Shown here piece by piece: positions 1 to 11,008 of a stretch of DNA of 64,000 bases. This DNA is from Lineus longissimus. Lineage: Eukaryota > Nemertea > Pilidiophora > Heteronemertea > Lineidae. Made by a program: the position numbers and the translations under genes. The notes under the pieces were generated by a model. The model searched no databases. It had not been told where the DNA came from and saw only the letters and a list, made by a program, of their open reading frames with translations. The DNA lies in contig NC_088322.1 in assembly GCF_910592395.1 (NCBI RefSeq), forward strand, positions 620,001 to 684,000, given 5' to 3'. The stretch's first letter is position 1. The number at the start of each line of letters is the position of its first letter.

Positions 1-2872
1 CAGTAATGTTCCAGAATATACAGAAGCAAAATGCTTCATCAGTTCTGGAAATGAGGATGAACTTGTAGACCAATTCGTGGCCTATTTGAATGAGATTGCA
101 GACGCTGCTGGCAAACTACTTGATGTCAAATACCACGACCTGACCGAAATCTTAAAGAGTTTGATAGTGAAAGAAGAAGAAGCCTCCCGAAACCCTGGTG
201 ATGACGATGAGGAGGAGGACGGTGACAAACAGATGGCAACTGAGGATGACTGTGATGGCTCTTGCGATGAGGTTGGAAATGATTGCACCAAAGATGAGCC
301 AGAATGTGAGAGGAAAACTCGGAGGAAAGGGTCAAGGCCAATTAACACAATTGCCATGGAATTTTCCAGATGGCGACAGCAATTACCAGTAATTGGTTTC
401 AACTCGGCAAAGTATGACGTCAATGCAATGAAGAGTGCATTGTTTCCCGCCCTGATAAAGTTCACCACAAGGGACGAAGAGAACCTACCAAATATTAATG
501 TTATAAAAAAACAGAATGTTTACATGTCTATCACTACTGATAACCTGAAGATTTTGGACATTCTAAACTACCTGGCTCCAAACACAACGTATGCAAAATA
601 CTTGAAATCGTTCAAAGTACCCGAGGCTAAAGGCTTTTTACCCAACGAATGGTTTGACAACTTGGAGAAATTGAAGGAGACATCTCTTCCACCTCATGAC
701 GCATTCTACAGTCAACTCAAAGACTGTAACATTACTGCAGAACAATATGAAAGTATGCAGAAGGTATGGATCGAAGAAGACATGTCATCAATGCAGGATT
801 TCCTTGTATGGTACAACAACCAAGATGTCAAACCCTTCATGGGGGCGATAGACAAAATGTGTAATTACTTCATGTCTAGAGGCCTTGACCTTTTCAAAGA
901 TGGCATAAGTTTGCCTGGATTAGCAATGAAAGATCTATTTTCGGACACAGGAACCTTTTTTACCCTCTTTGGGAAGAAGGATGCTGATTTGTATCATTCA
1001 TTGCGCAATCAAATTGTTGGTGGTCCGTCCATCATTTTCAACCGCTATCAGGAAAAAGATAAAACATACATACGAAAACATGCTTTCACAAACCCAAAGA
1101 TTTGCAAATCCATTCGTGGTTTCGACGCAAACTCACTGTATCTCGAAAGTCTGATGAACGAACAAGGAACTGAATTCTACAATAGACGAAAATTGGAGAA
1201 TAACTTTAAACTAGAACGTTCTTTTCCATGGGAACAACAAGCCTTTGAATGGTTAGCATGGAAGAGACATGCGGATAATACTGGGATCATACACAGACAT
1301 CAAGATGGACACGAAACAAAAATAGGACCACAGAGCATGCCTGTTGATGGCTATAGCAAGGAATTGAACAAGATTTATCAGTTTCAAGGTTGTTTATACC
1401 ACGGACATGAAAAAGAATGTCCCATCACGTGTAAACACGATGTACATCCAGTAAACAAAGTTCCGCTGTCCCAACTGCGGCAGAAAACAAAAGAAACAAA
1501 TGCCTATTTGAAAGGTGAAGGATATCAGGTCGAGGAAATGTATGAGTGTCAGTGGTAGAAACCCAAAGGAAACAAAGAAATAAAGATCTTTCTCAATGAC
1601 CTTCACGCGAAAACCAAGTGAAGCCGCAGACATAAAAAGGGGGCAACAACGGAGGAACTTCTGAAAGCTGTCAAAGCCAACGACCTGTTTGGTATCGTAG
1701 AATGTGACATTGCTGTCCCAGAGTCGAAGATAGAATGTTTTGATGAAATGCCACCCATCTTCAAAAATGTCAATGTGGGCATTGATGATATTGGAGACCA
1801 CATGAAGGACTATGCCGAAAGCCATGGACTAATGAAAAAGCCTCGGAAAATGACCATCGGTAGCCTTCATGGTGAAAAGGTAATGATCATTACACCTTTG
1901 CTACGTTGGTACCTTGACCACGGACTGCTATGCTCCAAGATATATCAGGTTGTCGAGTATACACCCTCTGCATGTTTCAAGAAGGCAGGTGAGCGAGTGT
2001 CAGATGCAAGACGACAAGGGGACGCACACCCTGATAAGAGCATTCTAGCAGAAATGGAGAAACTGTTTGGAAATTCTTACTATGGAAAAACAGTTACCAA
2101 TAAGGAGAAGCACTCAAAAGTAAAATATTTCAAAGAAGCCGAACATACCCGACAGCTTGACATTGCAATCAGTCGAAATTCATTTCTTGGCCTGACACAA
2201 ATACACGATGATACATACGAGATAGTCTGCTCACCCCGATCAATCAAATTGGATCTACCTATCCAAATTGGATTTTTCGTGTATGGCTATGCTAAGCTCC
2301 GAATGCTTGAGTTCTATTATGATTTCATGTGTGAAGCGTTTGAAAAATACGACTTTGAATACTGTGAAATGGACACAGATTCAGCTTACATTGCATTCAG
2401 CGGAGAGAACTTGGAAGACCTCATGAAACCAGAATTCAAAGCAAGGTATGAACAGGCAAGGAGCAGCGCTCATCAACTTGGGACCCAATATAAACCAGAT
2501 AATAAACTCTCTTGGTTTCCACGCAGCTGTTGTAATGAGCATAAGGCATTCGATAAGCGTACTCCAGGATTGTTTAAATTGGAGTTCGAAGGAGATGGAA
2601 TGATTGGGCTGTGCTCAAAGACATACTTTTGTTTTGGCTCTGATTCTTCTAAGTATAGCTCTAAGGGAATACAGAGGAGAAATGAACTTACGAAAGAACA
2701 TTACCTCAATGTCTTAGCGTCACAACAAGCGGGATCAGGGGTTAATAGAGGATTTCGTGTGGTGGATGACAGGGTAATGACTTATGAGCAAATTCGATGC
2801 GGGTTAAGTTACTTCTACCCAAAACGCAAAGTTTTACCTGATGGTGTCAGCACGGTGGCTTTAACAATTTAA
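1..2872 (+). pseudogene. Protein-primed type B DNA polymerase, 5' truncated by window, two in-frame stops
   Basis: One reading frame runs from base 2 to the stop at 2872, interrupted only by TAG at 1556-1558 and TGA at 1619-1621. Visible motifs are the exonuclease segment GFNSAKYD (about 400-420), polymerase motif A FDANSLYL (about 1120-1146), motif B NSYYGKT (about 2070-2092) and motif C MDTDS (about 2369-2385). Between motif A and the stops lies an insert with VDGYS...YQFQGCLYHGH...C (1340-1430), the segment of Maverick and plasmid polymerases that resembles a VSR-type endonuclease fold. An acidic low-complexity stretch (200-300) lies near the start. The family replicates linear elements from a terminal protein. 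The two stops fall between motifs A and B, so this copy should be inactive unless they are sequence errors. Confidence 0.93.
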
Positions 2873-2929
2873 TGATTGACAAGTTATCAAGTAGCTGAGA
2901 GAAGTGGTTGTCCTTTTTTCTACTGAAGA

Positions 2930-2939
2930 TATATAAAAG
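2930..2939 (+). promoter_or_regulatory. TATA box upstream of small ORF
   Basis: TATATAAAAG lies 35 bases upstream of the ATG at 2974, after the polymerase stop. It is a strong TATA match, spaced for a short leader. It suggests that each downstream Maverick gene or gene group has its own promoter. Confidence 0.55.
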
Positions 2940-2973
2940 CGGCCGTAAAGTTTAAATAATATCATACTATAAA

Positions 2974-3291
2974 ATGACTTCAAAGCAATCGCAAGGCATG
3001 AATGGTACAAAAGTAAGCTCGGTGCACAGTACAGACAGCAGCACCAAGAAGAGTGCAGTCACTCAACAAGTCAAGAGACCTCTGCCACGGCTAAAACGTA
3101 GACCAAAGAACACAACTTCTAGCCAGACACCAAAAGATGTTGGCGAGCTTTTATCAGAGTTGACAACGCTAATGCAGAGTGTGGTCAGTAACATTACACA
3201 ACCGGAAAAAAGGATATATTTCCCAATTTACACTATAATTGTACCAGCAGTACCAGCAGAAAATAATAGAAAACAGACCAAAACGCAATAA
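2974..3291 (+). CDS. Hypothetical basic protein, 105 aa (Maverick accessory)
   Basis: This short ORF follows the polymerase and sits 35 bases after a TATA box, which is the main reason to believe it. The protein is rich in Ser, Thr, Lys and Arg, with a basic patch around residues 35-50 and no recognisable domain, signal peptide or membrane span. It could be a small DNA-binding or virion protein of the element, but nothing in the sequence shows a function. The next 220 bases (3292-3515) hold no ORF. Confidence 0.4.
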   Translation: MTSKQSQGMNGTKVSSVHSTDSSTKKSAVTQQVKRPLPRLKRRPKNTTSSQTPKDVGELLSELTTLMQSVVSNITQPEKRIYFPIYTIIVPAVPAENNRKQTKTQ

Positions 3292-3515
3292 GACAGGAAC
3301 ATGAAGAAGTCTGAGGAAAATACTCTAATGCCACAAAGAAACACAAATCCTGGACAAAAAATGTAAATATTAAAGGTTATCATGCAATTAGATCGGCACT
3401 GAAATCAACCAATCAGAGAAGGGGTCAGTGTATATGAGGGCAGCATCCCAAGACATGTTATCCACTCAAGCACCGGTGCTCCACAAGTAAACAAGTCAGT
3501 TAATATTCACCTACA

Positions 3516-4484
3516 ATGACACAAGCAGCCCTCTGCCTAAAACAAGAGATGACAACTAAGATGAGTGATGGAAAGAAAAATAGGGCGAAGAGACCAAGCA
3601 GCCTAGAGAACCCAGAGACCAAGAAACGTAGAGACAACAAAGTCTCAGAGTCTTCAAGTGAAATAGACTTCAAGAAATTTGAAGTTCCTGCAACAACATA
3701 TGGTTGTTACAACAGTATGTTCCTCGAGCACAACCCCATTTATGTCACAGTCGAGAAGGGCAAGGGCAAGTTCAGACTGTATGGGCGGCAACTTATTACC
3801 TTACATGCTGAACTAATGCAGCTGACTACAGCGCTTCAAGACCAAACCCACCTTCAGCTGACTTTACCAGGTGAAGTGGGGGTGACTCTGAAGAGTTTTG
3901 AAGGTTCAGGCCTTTACGTCGAGTTTTCAAAGACCTTCCAGGCTGCGGTGAAGTGGACATTGAACTTGAAGACAGTCGAATTTGTCTATCATCTGGAAAG
4001 CATTCCAGATCTACTGGAGAAGCTAGACCGAAAAGAAAAATTTTCCAGCGCTTCCACCATAGCCACTTCGTCAAGTTCAGTTTATGATGAAACAGTGCAG
4101 GTGTATGCGGATTTGGTTGGAGAAGGAATCAGAACCCTTAAGTCATGTAATGGTTGTACAGTTGGCCATCCGAGCCAAAACCAGCACACTTGTATGGAAG
4201 AAGATGCCGGAACCATTGAGATGATGTACCTGGACCACGATATAGAAACTGTCTCATTGGAGAAGTTTACCAGCAGTTTCCATAAGAAGACGGAGAACAA
4301 GCAAGTCGTTCTCTCCTCGAAGTAATTGTGGAGCTTATGCAGAAAAGGGGCCATGCTACAAAGAATCAAAGACATAGCAATGACTCCCTATCTACTCAAG
4401 GAAGAGATTGCCTCGTTGATAGATGAAGCTGCCGTGGAGAGTCTACAAGTCGACAACGCCACCGCCACCTCTGACAAAGTCTAG
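3516..4484 (+). pseudogene. Conserved-looking Maverick protein with CxxC...HxC motif; in-frame stop at 4323
   Basis: The ORF of 269 codons ends at TAA 4323-4325, but the same frame stays open for 52 further codons to TAG 4482-4484. The extension is coherent, with a helical acidic segment, so the TAA may be a nonsense mutation; the shorter protein may equally be real. Residues 1-45 are basic with an NLS-like run. The middle (residues 60-170) looks globular, with strand-rich hydrophobic patterning. Near residues 210-228 a C-x2-C...SQ-x2-H-x-C pattern suggests a zinc site. I recall similar patterns in uncharacterised Maverick/adintovirus proteins but cannot name a function. Confidence 0.6.
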
Positions 4485-4762
4485 ATATTTAGCAGTGGTT
4501 TATGTAGCCAACATGATCAAGAGTTTGATTTATCCGTTATTACTATGTAACCTTTTATTGTACATACATTAAAGTGTAAACCATAATATATATATATAAT
4601 TCTTCACTCATTTTTACTGCATGGTTGTTATAGCGTTGCATGTTATTTCTATGCTCTTTGGCTGTGTGTTGATATGAAACAAGACTGCTGAAAAGCGTAT
4701 ATGTAGAAAACAGACAACGGTAATAAATAGACCGTTCCCCACCATATGCTTCACGCATCAGG

Positions 4763-5446
4763 ATGGACCCCCGACTTCGACATCCATTCACTTGTCTCGT
4801 GGCAGGGCCAACAATGTCTGGCAAAACCTTCTTTGTTAAAAGGATGCTGACATCATTATCTGAGACAGTGAACACACCCATCAAGGACATCATATTTTGT
4901 TACGGAGAATGGCAACCCGGATATGAGGAGCTACAGAGACAAGGCGTACGATTTGTCCAAGGTGCCATTGACTCGGAAGAACTAAGCCCCCATATACCCC
5001 ACTTGGTCATTTTGGATGATCTCATGGATCAGACTGACAAAAAGATTTGTCAGTTCTTTATTCGTGGTTCTCATCATAGAAACACTAGTGTCATTTTCAT
5101 AATTCAGAACCTCTTCAATGGACACAAAGATCATCGAAGCATCAGCTTAAATTCTCACTATCTATGTCTGTTCAAAAACCCAAGAGACTGTCGCCAAATT
5201 GAGTATTTGGCTAACCAAATTTATTCCAAGCAATCCAAGAAGGGTATGATAGAGAGTTTCCATGAATCGACCAATGAGCCTCATGGATATTTACTGGTAG
5301 ATCTCCGGCAAGAAACACCCGATTGTTTTCGCCTGCGCAGTAAAATCCTCGATAATCCCCAAGTTGTCTATACACCAAAAGGAATTAAAATAGATTCTCA
5401 ATATCTAGCCCAATCGCACCATTCACAGACAGGTGCACAGTATTGA
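4763..5446 (+). CDS. FtsK/HerA-type DNA-packaging ATPase
   Basis: An intact 227 aa ORF. The Walker A loop is GPTMSGKT at residues 14-21 and Walker B is LVILDDLM at about 81-88. The later FKNPRD...LA segment is usual in Maverick, adintovirus and adomavirus packaging ATPases. The enzyme would drive genome packaging into the capsid using ATP. The length is close to that of other Maverick ATPases. The start at 4763 places the P-loop at the expected distance from the N terminus. An A/T-rich AATAAATA element lies about 40 bases upstream. No damage is visible. Confidence 0.93.
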   Translation: MDPRLRHPFTCLVAGPTMSGKTFFVKRMLTSLSETVNTPIKDIIFCYGEWQPGYEELQRQGVRFVQGAIDSEELSPHIPHLVILDDLMDQTDKKICQFFIRGSHHRNTSVIFIIQNLFNGHKDHRSISLNSHYLCLFKNPRDCRQIEYLANQIYSKQSKKGMIESFHESTNEPHGYLLVDLRQETPDCFRLRSKILDNPQVVYTPKGIKIDSQYLAQSHHSQTGAQY

Positions 5447-5794
5447 AGGCGTCATAATATATCATATATACCTTGACCAATGTTTAATACTATGCGGGCA
5501 TACCCATCATTACGATAGCAGGATCAGTTATTTATAGTTAGTACTCCAGGGCAACCACAACACATACTATAGAGCAGTAACAAATGATTTACATAGTTGT
5601 CGATGTCACAAATTAGAGAGACTAGAATGCATAAATACATTTCCCACTAGTCCACTCAATTCATTTGAGAAAAAGACGGCAAAGGTGGGGCACACATGTC
5701 AGTCTCGTATCCCACAAGAAGATTTGGACTCCGTTTGTAGCAAAGGCCAAAGCAGAGACAAAACAGCATAAGGCTCATACATATAGTCGATATC

Positions 5795-6220
5795 ATGAGG
5801 AAGTTACCACAGCAGACATCTGCACCAAGAAAATCAAAACCAACAAAAGGAAAGACCAAGACAATTGTGAAGAATACCATGAAAAAGAAACTACAATCTA
5901 ATTTACCAATTTTGGAAACTGTAGCCAAAAGGAAAAAAGGCTACAAGATTTTATTGCAAGATCCATCTAGTGATGTGGTCAAAATATTCTGTAATTGCGC
6001 TCGAAATCTTTTAAAAGGCAATGCAAAGCTGTCAAATGCTCAGATGTCAAAGCTTTCTCGAGATAGAGACAGCATTCGAACCTTAGCCAAGCCTGGCACT
6101 TCTGCTGCAACCAAGAAACGCATTATAGCCCAGAGAGGAGGCTTTTTACCTTTATTAGCGGCTGGCGCATTAGGAGCTTTGACCCCGACATTGCTTGGTG
6201 GTTTATTTGGAGGCCGTTAA
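5795..6220 (+). CDS. pX/core-like small virion protein
   Basis: An intact 141 aa ORF. The first 45 residues are very basic (Lys/Arg/Pro/Thr). A central helical region follows (residues 50-100), and the C terminus is a glycine-rich hydrophobic tail (residues 115-141). This basic-then-hydrophobic-Gly layout is seen in Maverick/adintovirus proteins compared with adenovirus pX, and points to a DNA-condensing or membrane-active virion component. It ends 2 bases before the next ATG (6223), which suggests cotranscription. The small upstream ORF at 5665 in another frame has no support. Confidence 0.7.
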   Translation: MRKLPQQTSAPRKSKPTKGKTKTIVKNTMKKKLQSNLPILETVAKRKKGYKILLQDPSSDVVKIFCNCARNLLKGNAKLSNAQMSKLSRDRDSIRTLAKPGTSAATKKRIIAQRGGFLPLLAAGALGALTPTLLGGLFGGR

Positions 6221-6222
6221 AC

Positions 6223-6949
6223 ATGACAACTCAGACAAAGAAAATGTTGTTGGTTCCACCAGAAACTTTCATAGGCCAGCTTGATCCTTACACAAAGAAA
6301 ATGAGTGAACTTGATCAAAAAATGGATAAAATTCTTCAGAGAAATGATATTGATGAATTTAATAAAGCCCTTCAGTATCAACAAACACTACAGCAATATC
6401 TTAATGTTAGAGATAGAATTCTTCAGCCTGTACCCATCCCAATTATTGAAAACAACTCTATGACAGAACAATCTATCCCACAGCAAGCGAGTACAGCACC
6501 AGATCTGAACATTACAGAACCAGATAAACGTACAAAAGATATCATTGACAGTATTAATCCAACTGACAAGAAAAGGACCCAACGACTATTGGCGTTCATG
6601 GGAAACATTCCGAATCTATCTTGGAATACTAGGGGTGAAATGGTGTTGGATGGTAAAACCTATCAAAACAGTCACTATGTTGACCTTGTGAAAGATATTG
6701 TACGGGGGAGAAAACAATATTGAACCGGTAGGTTGGAAAGCTCTGTCTGATACACTAGAGACTTTTAATATTCCCCATGACTTGGTTGGTAATGCTGAGC
6801 GTAGGAAATACATGAGAGACCCTCATCCACCAGAACACACAACGAGGACTCCACAAAGGTCCACTATATCTTTACCAGTACAACCTCCCGCAATACGAAA
6901 ATCAAAAAGTTCACGTAGGACTAAAAGAACAGTTCCTATAAATTGGTAA
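6223..6949 (+). pseudogene. Maverick virion-associated protein (PY-like), frameshifted near 6700-6720
   Basis: Two overlapping reading frames make one gene: 6223-6723 (166 aa) and a +1 frame from about 6698 to 6949. The first part is rich in helical Gln/Asn/Lys and ends in a conserved-looking block after a Gly-Lys-Thr-Tyr turn. The second continues with a GWKAL...IPHDLVGN block and a basic Pro/Ser/Arg tail. The join falls in the G- and A-rich stretch at 6704-6718, where an indel is likely. Maverick genomes carry a PY-type protein of this kind between pX and the other virion genes; its role is not known to me. Confidence 0.6.
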
Positions 6950-6977
6950 TTTTAAGATTAAACTTTACACTCGAAAC

Positions 6978-8040
6978 ATGACAACAAGCAAGACGACATC
7001 GTCATATTTTGTACCAAGGGAACCAGGCAGTTACGCGGGACTTTGTACATATGTAAGAGAACACGAACGGGAGAAGCAGTCTACAGCTAAATTGTTAAAG
7101 AAATATCCAGCCTACACTTTACATAAACCAGCCAGACGACAATTTCATAGAAACAGGGTTGTTGTGGGTGGAATTGATCATCTCTGGCAGTGTGACTTAT
7201 CAGACCTCAGTGGAATTTCCAAGCGCAATAACAATTATAAATTTCTTTTGTTTTGTATTGACGCTCTATCAAAGTATTTGTGGGTAGTTCCGTTGAAGTC
7301 AAAGCAGGCAGACACAATCTTAGAGGCGTTTAAATCCATCTTGAAAAGTTCAAAGAGAAAACCTCTCTCCCTTCAATCAGATGAGGGCACAGAATTTGTA
7401 AATCGTCGATTAAGAGCATTCCTTAAAAAGCAGAACATAAATTTCTATTACACTTTCAATGCAGAGAATAAAGCTAGCATAGTGGAAAGAGTCCAACGAA
7501 CGCTGAAGGGGAAAACCTGGCGTTACTTTACTCACCATAATACATACAGATACATACGATGCATTGCAAGATTTGGTACATTCGTACAACTGGACCTATC
7601 ACAGAAGTATCAAAACAAAACCTGCATTAGTTAATCGTGATAATGCACAAGATGTGTGGAATACACTTTACCATGATTTGAACGATGTCCCTATTGCACA
7701 GTACAAATTCAATCTGAAAGATCGAGTTCGTATTCTCACTGAGAGAGCCACCTTTCAAAAGGGATATGCCAGTAATTGGAGTGAGGAAGTGTTTGAGGTC
7801 ACAAAGCGTTTGCCTCGACATCCCCCAGTCTATGAAATCACAGATCTGTTGGGTGAAAAGATTGAGGGTACATTCTATGAAAAGGAACTACAAAAAGTGA
7901 ACGATAACCAAGACACGTTCATTGTTGAAAAAGTTCTCAAGTCACGTAAACGTAAGAACCAACCTCGGGAGTATTTTGTTCAGTGGCGAGGTTGGCCAAC
8001 AAAATTTAATAGTTGGACATCAGATTTAAAAAATGTCTGA
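6978..8040 (+). pseudogene. Retroviral-type integrase with C-terminal chromodomain, frameshifted near 7557
   Basis: The first frame (6978-7634) has the DDE core: D in WQCDLSD, D in SDEGTEF and E in the SIVERVQRTLK helix, with the D,D35E spacing of retroviral and Maverick integrases. The frame breaks near 7555-7562, and the coding sense continues in the +1 frame to 8040. That part contains an SH3-like segment and a chromodomain ending FVQWRGWP...NSWTS. The protein would insert the element's DNA into host chromosomes, with the chromodomain biasing target choice. The indel makes this copy inactive as it stands. Confidence 0.9.
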
Positions 8041-8333
8041 TAGTTGAGCCCGAAGAACCAGACCAGGATCTAGGCAACATAGGTTTCAGCAGGTCTACCA
8101 AATGGTGGCTTTTTGGAAGTGAAGTACCCAGAGGCGAGATTGTCTTTTTCGCCCAGGTCATTATCTCATACATTGTCATATTGACTTGTATAGTCAACCT
8201 ATCTGCACAAAACGGGGATAGTAATCTTTGGACTGCTTTAATGTCTTGTACATTAGGGTATTTGCTACCTGCACCAAGCTTACAAGTCATTAAAAGTCCA
8301 TCACATCATCGAAGCAGCACTTCATTTCAGTAA
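8013..8333 (+). CDS. Small membrane protein typical of Mavericks; N terminus uncertain
   Basis: The open frame covers 8013-8333 and overlaps the integrase end. It has no in-frame ATG at its start. An ATG at 8033 in another frame runs into a stop after four codons, so a one-base indel there may have broken the start. The protein has a hydrophobic stretch of about 20 residues (after PRGEIVFF), then a NGDS turn and a second short hydrophobic segment ending GYLLP. I recall this layout in adintovirus/Maverick genomes next to the integrase. Likely membrane-anchored; role unknown. Confidence 0.5.
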   Translation: MDIRFKKCLIVEPEEPDQDLGNIGFSRSTKWWLFGSEVPRGEIVFFAQVIISYIVILTCIVNLSAQNGDSNLWTALMSCTLGYLLPAPSLQVIKSPSHHRSSTSFQ

Positions 8334-8420
8334 ACACTTAGATTAATTGCTACCCGCAACAAGTTTAGAATTGCTATCAAAATACCATCGCAACATTAGA
8401 TTACAGCAGTACAATAAAGG

Positions 8421-9228
8421 ATGGCGAATAATACGGGTGGTTTTTACTTGACCTGTGCGAGCAATGCGTCTACCAATTTGTATACAGATAATACACAGTC
8501 TGGATCCAAAAATCAGTTGGCAGAACCACTAGATTTAAAAGACCACGAGGTAGCAATTGTTAAATTTTCTTACACCGAAACTTGGTACAATGTGCAAGAA
8601 GATTTAACAGGTATATTCATTACAAAAAAAGAAAAAAAGTCAGATCTCGACCAACTTATTGATAAGTTAGCACCAGCAGCAGTCGACCAGCTCATTATCA
8701 AAGTTGAAAAGGGTTTTTATCCGACCAATCAGAACTTTTTCAAAGTTCTGAACAGCGAATAAGCTAATCATCCAGAATATGGATTCGATGATAATACTTT
8801 TATCTATAAACCAGTACACCAAAAAGTTATGGTAAAGTTACCGCCTGGCGTACACTTTTTGATGAGTAAGCAATTGTGTCAAATTGCAGGCTTCGAGTCC
8901 ACCCTCCTGGGTGGCTATAACCTTTTGGCTAATGACACAAACCATATTAAGTTATTTGATGCAAACTGGGTTTCTGATATACACCAAGGTCTTTATACCT
9001 TCTTTGTCTACTGTGACCTAGTCCGTTTACAAATTATTGGTGACACAAAGGTTCCATTATTAAGGACAATAGGAATAAAACCTCGTAAAGAAGTTGAACA
9101 AGTTACCAGAACATTCACAACACCACACTATGTTCCAATGGCAAAGAATTATGTGCAGTCTATAGAAGTCCTTTTTAGAGACGACCTCATTTCAGCGTGG
9201 AAAGACGCTAGTCAAACTTCATTATTAG
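8421..9228 (+). pseudogene. Penton-like minor capsid protein, nonsense codon and frameshift
   Basis: The frame opens at ATG 8421, meets TAA at 8760-8762, continues in the same frame past 8829, and shifts near 9180. After the shift a basic segment ends at TAG 9226-9228. The N-terminal FYLTC...SN segment, the internal YCDLV...GDT...PLLRT block and the HYVPM block are those of Maverick minor capsid (single jelly roll, penton-type) proteins that close the fivefold vertices. Two independent lesions in about 800 bases argue for decay rather than one sequencing error. Confidence 0.82.
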
Positions 9229-9258
9229 ACCTAGAGCACCTTCTTATCTGTAAGACTC

Positions 9259-9665
9259 ATGACAGCGGTGCGCATGCAGTATGGCCAATATGGCTATGGA
9301 ATGCCAGTGTTTGTTGGACAGCGAATACAAAGGGGGCGTGGTTTGGGCGGTATATTTGGTAGCTTTGCAAAGACATTTCTGCTACCTGCTCTAAAAAGTG
9401 TTGGCACGTCACTACTGGCCTCTGGACTGAAGAAAGCCACTGGGCTGTTGAAGACATAGGTCGTGGAAAATCGGTCTAAAGCGCCTTTGTAGATCAATTC
9501 CGAGGCACACCATCTACTCTTGTGAGATCTGGTGCAAAACGAGCTGCCTCTGTCTTAAATGACTTTGTTGGGCCTCAACCAAAAAGAAGAAAGCAGAGAA
9601 AGATAAAACAACGAGCGACAAAAACTGCAAGACCTCGCCGACGTAAATTGGATGTTTTTGATTAG
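9259..9665 (+). pseudogene. pVI-like amphipathic virion protein, broken
   Basis: The first piece (9259-9459, 66 aa) has the VFVGQRIQRGRGLG motif and a following amphipathic helix, the pattern compared with adenovirus protein VI in Mavericks and adintoviruses. It stops at TAG 9457-9459. A second piece in another frame (about 9480-9665) is highly basic with Lys/Arg clusters and an Ala-rich helix, as expected for the C-terminal half. The gene therefore seems split by a frameshift. The family links hexon-type capsid to the genome and can disturb membranes. Confidence 0.65.
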
Positions 9666-9675
9666 TTTTATATAT
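9666..9675 (+). promoter_or_regulatory. TATA box of major capsid gene
   Basis: TTTTATATAT lies about 35 bases upstream of the favoured capsid ATG at 9709 (context gaccATGG). An alternative ATG at 9652 lies upstream of this TATA element, which is a reason to prefer 9709. Confidence 0.45.
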
Positions 9676-9708
9676 CGGTATTGTGATGTGAAGGCAATCA
9701 TTTCGACC

Positions 9709-11001
9709 ATGGCTAGGAACGCGAAAACAACTGTACAAGAGTGTAAGATGTTTGTTGAGGGCCTCTTTCAACCACCACATGTGCAAACTACTGTTTTAAA
9801 AACCCGACGTGTTGATTTTGAACCAAATGCTCCTAATTCAGGAAATCCAACAATCACCTGTGCTGCCTCAGAAGATGAATTTTTTGATCTTGCCGATCAC
9901 TTTATTAAAGTCAAATGTAAAATAAGTAAAGGGGGTGGAACTGACATTACTAATGACGACAATGTGGCCTTTGTCAATTACGCACTGCACTCGCTTTTCA
10001 AGAAGGTTGATGTACAGTTAAATGGTAAACAGATCACCGAAATGACTGAGCATTATCCTTATGAGTCATATATAGCAAAAACTCTTAATTACTCGGCAAA
10101 AGCAAAGGAATTTCAATTTGCATATTGCTTGTATGCCAAGGATCAAGCTGGTAAATTTGATGACATTACCAATACCGGGTTTGTCTCACGCAAGAACACA
10201 ACTAAAAGTGGAAACGAAATTGAATTATTTGGGCGCCTCCAAGTCGATATGTTCAATCAACCACGTCCCCTGATTCCAAATATACCCATTAAGATTGATT
10301 TACATCGTGCTCCAGATGATTTTTGTTTAATTCATGACAAAGATGCTGGTGATTACAAAATAGCAATCACTTCTATCACCTTTTCCATTACTAAACTTAC
10401 ACTAAATCCATCGGTTATAAATGACATCAACAAAGATTTAAGAGACGACAATGTTAAATATCCATTGTACCACAACATCATTAAAGACTTTGAAATTCCT
10501 GCCGGATCTACATCTGCAAATCACACAGCCCTGTTTTCGGGATATCAACCAAGACGTATTGTGGTTTGTCTTATTGACACAGAAGCAGTGAAAGGAGACC
10601 GTAGAAAGAATCCCTTCAATTTTGAAAACGCTAGCGTTGGCAGGATAGAGCTGAAATTTGACAGTACTCTTTACCCCGAAGATGGCTTGTCTATGGATTT
10701 TGCAAATAATATATATGGACGAGCCTACGAACAGCTTCTGATAACCACTGGAGCCGCTAACGACGAAAGAAGCATTGATATCAGCAAGCATGATTTCAAG
10801 CAGGGTACAGCCCTTTATCCTATAGCCCTGACACCCGCAGACCCAGAGTGTCCAGCATTTGACGTAAGGAAAAATGGTAACCTTGACGTAAAGCTCGAGT
10901 TTAAAGTTGCAACCACCAAAGCCTACAGAGCGCTCGTACTGGCCGAGTTTGAAAGGATTTATCAGATAACAAAGAACCGAGACGTTCTGACCGACATCTA
11001 A
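9709..11001 (+). CDS. Major capsid protein, double jelly roll (hexon-like)
   Basis: An intact ORF of 430 aa from ATG 9709; the frame is open upstream to 9652, but the Kozak context and TATA favour 9709. The sequence is strand-rich throughout, with the segment PHVQTTVLKTRRVDFEP near the start and an ending typical of Maverick/adintovirus major capsid proteins. These fold as two jelly rolls and form trimeric hexon-like capsomers. The protease follows 7 bases later, giving the usual capsid-protease pair. No lesion is visible, unlike the minor capsid gene upstream. Confidence 0.9.
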   Translation: MARNAKTTVQECKMFVEGLFQPPHVQTTVLKTRRVDFEPNAPNSGNPTITCAASEDEFFDLADHFIKVKCKISKGGGTDITNDDNVAFVNYALHSLFKKVDVQLNGKQITEMTEHYPYESYIAKTLNYSAKAKEFQFAYCLYAKDQAGKFDDITNTGFVSRKNTTKSGNEIELFGRLQVDMFNQPRPLIPNIPIKIDLHRAPDDFCLIHDKDAGDYKIAITSITFSITKLTLNPSVINDINKDLRDDNVKYPLYHNIIKDFEIPAGSTSANHTALFSGYQPRRIVVCLIDTEAVKGDRRKNPFNFENASVGRIELKFDSTLYPEDGLSMDFANNIYGRAYEQLLITTGAANDERSIDISKHDFKQGTALYPIALTPADPECPAFDVRKNGNLDVKLEFKVATTKAYRALVLAEFERIYQITKNRDVLTDI

Positions 11002-11008
11002 GGTCAGG

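Noticed and set aside
9652-9708. Upstream ATG for the major capsid protein
   Set aside because: It lies before the TATA element and adds a peptide not expected in the family; ATG 9709 has the better context.
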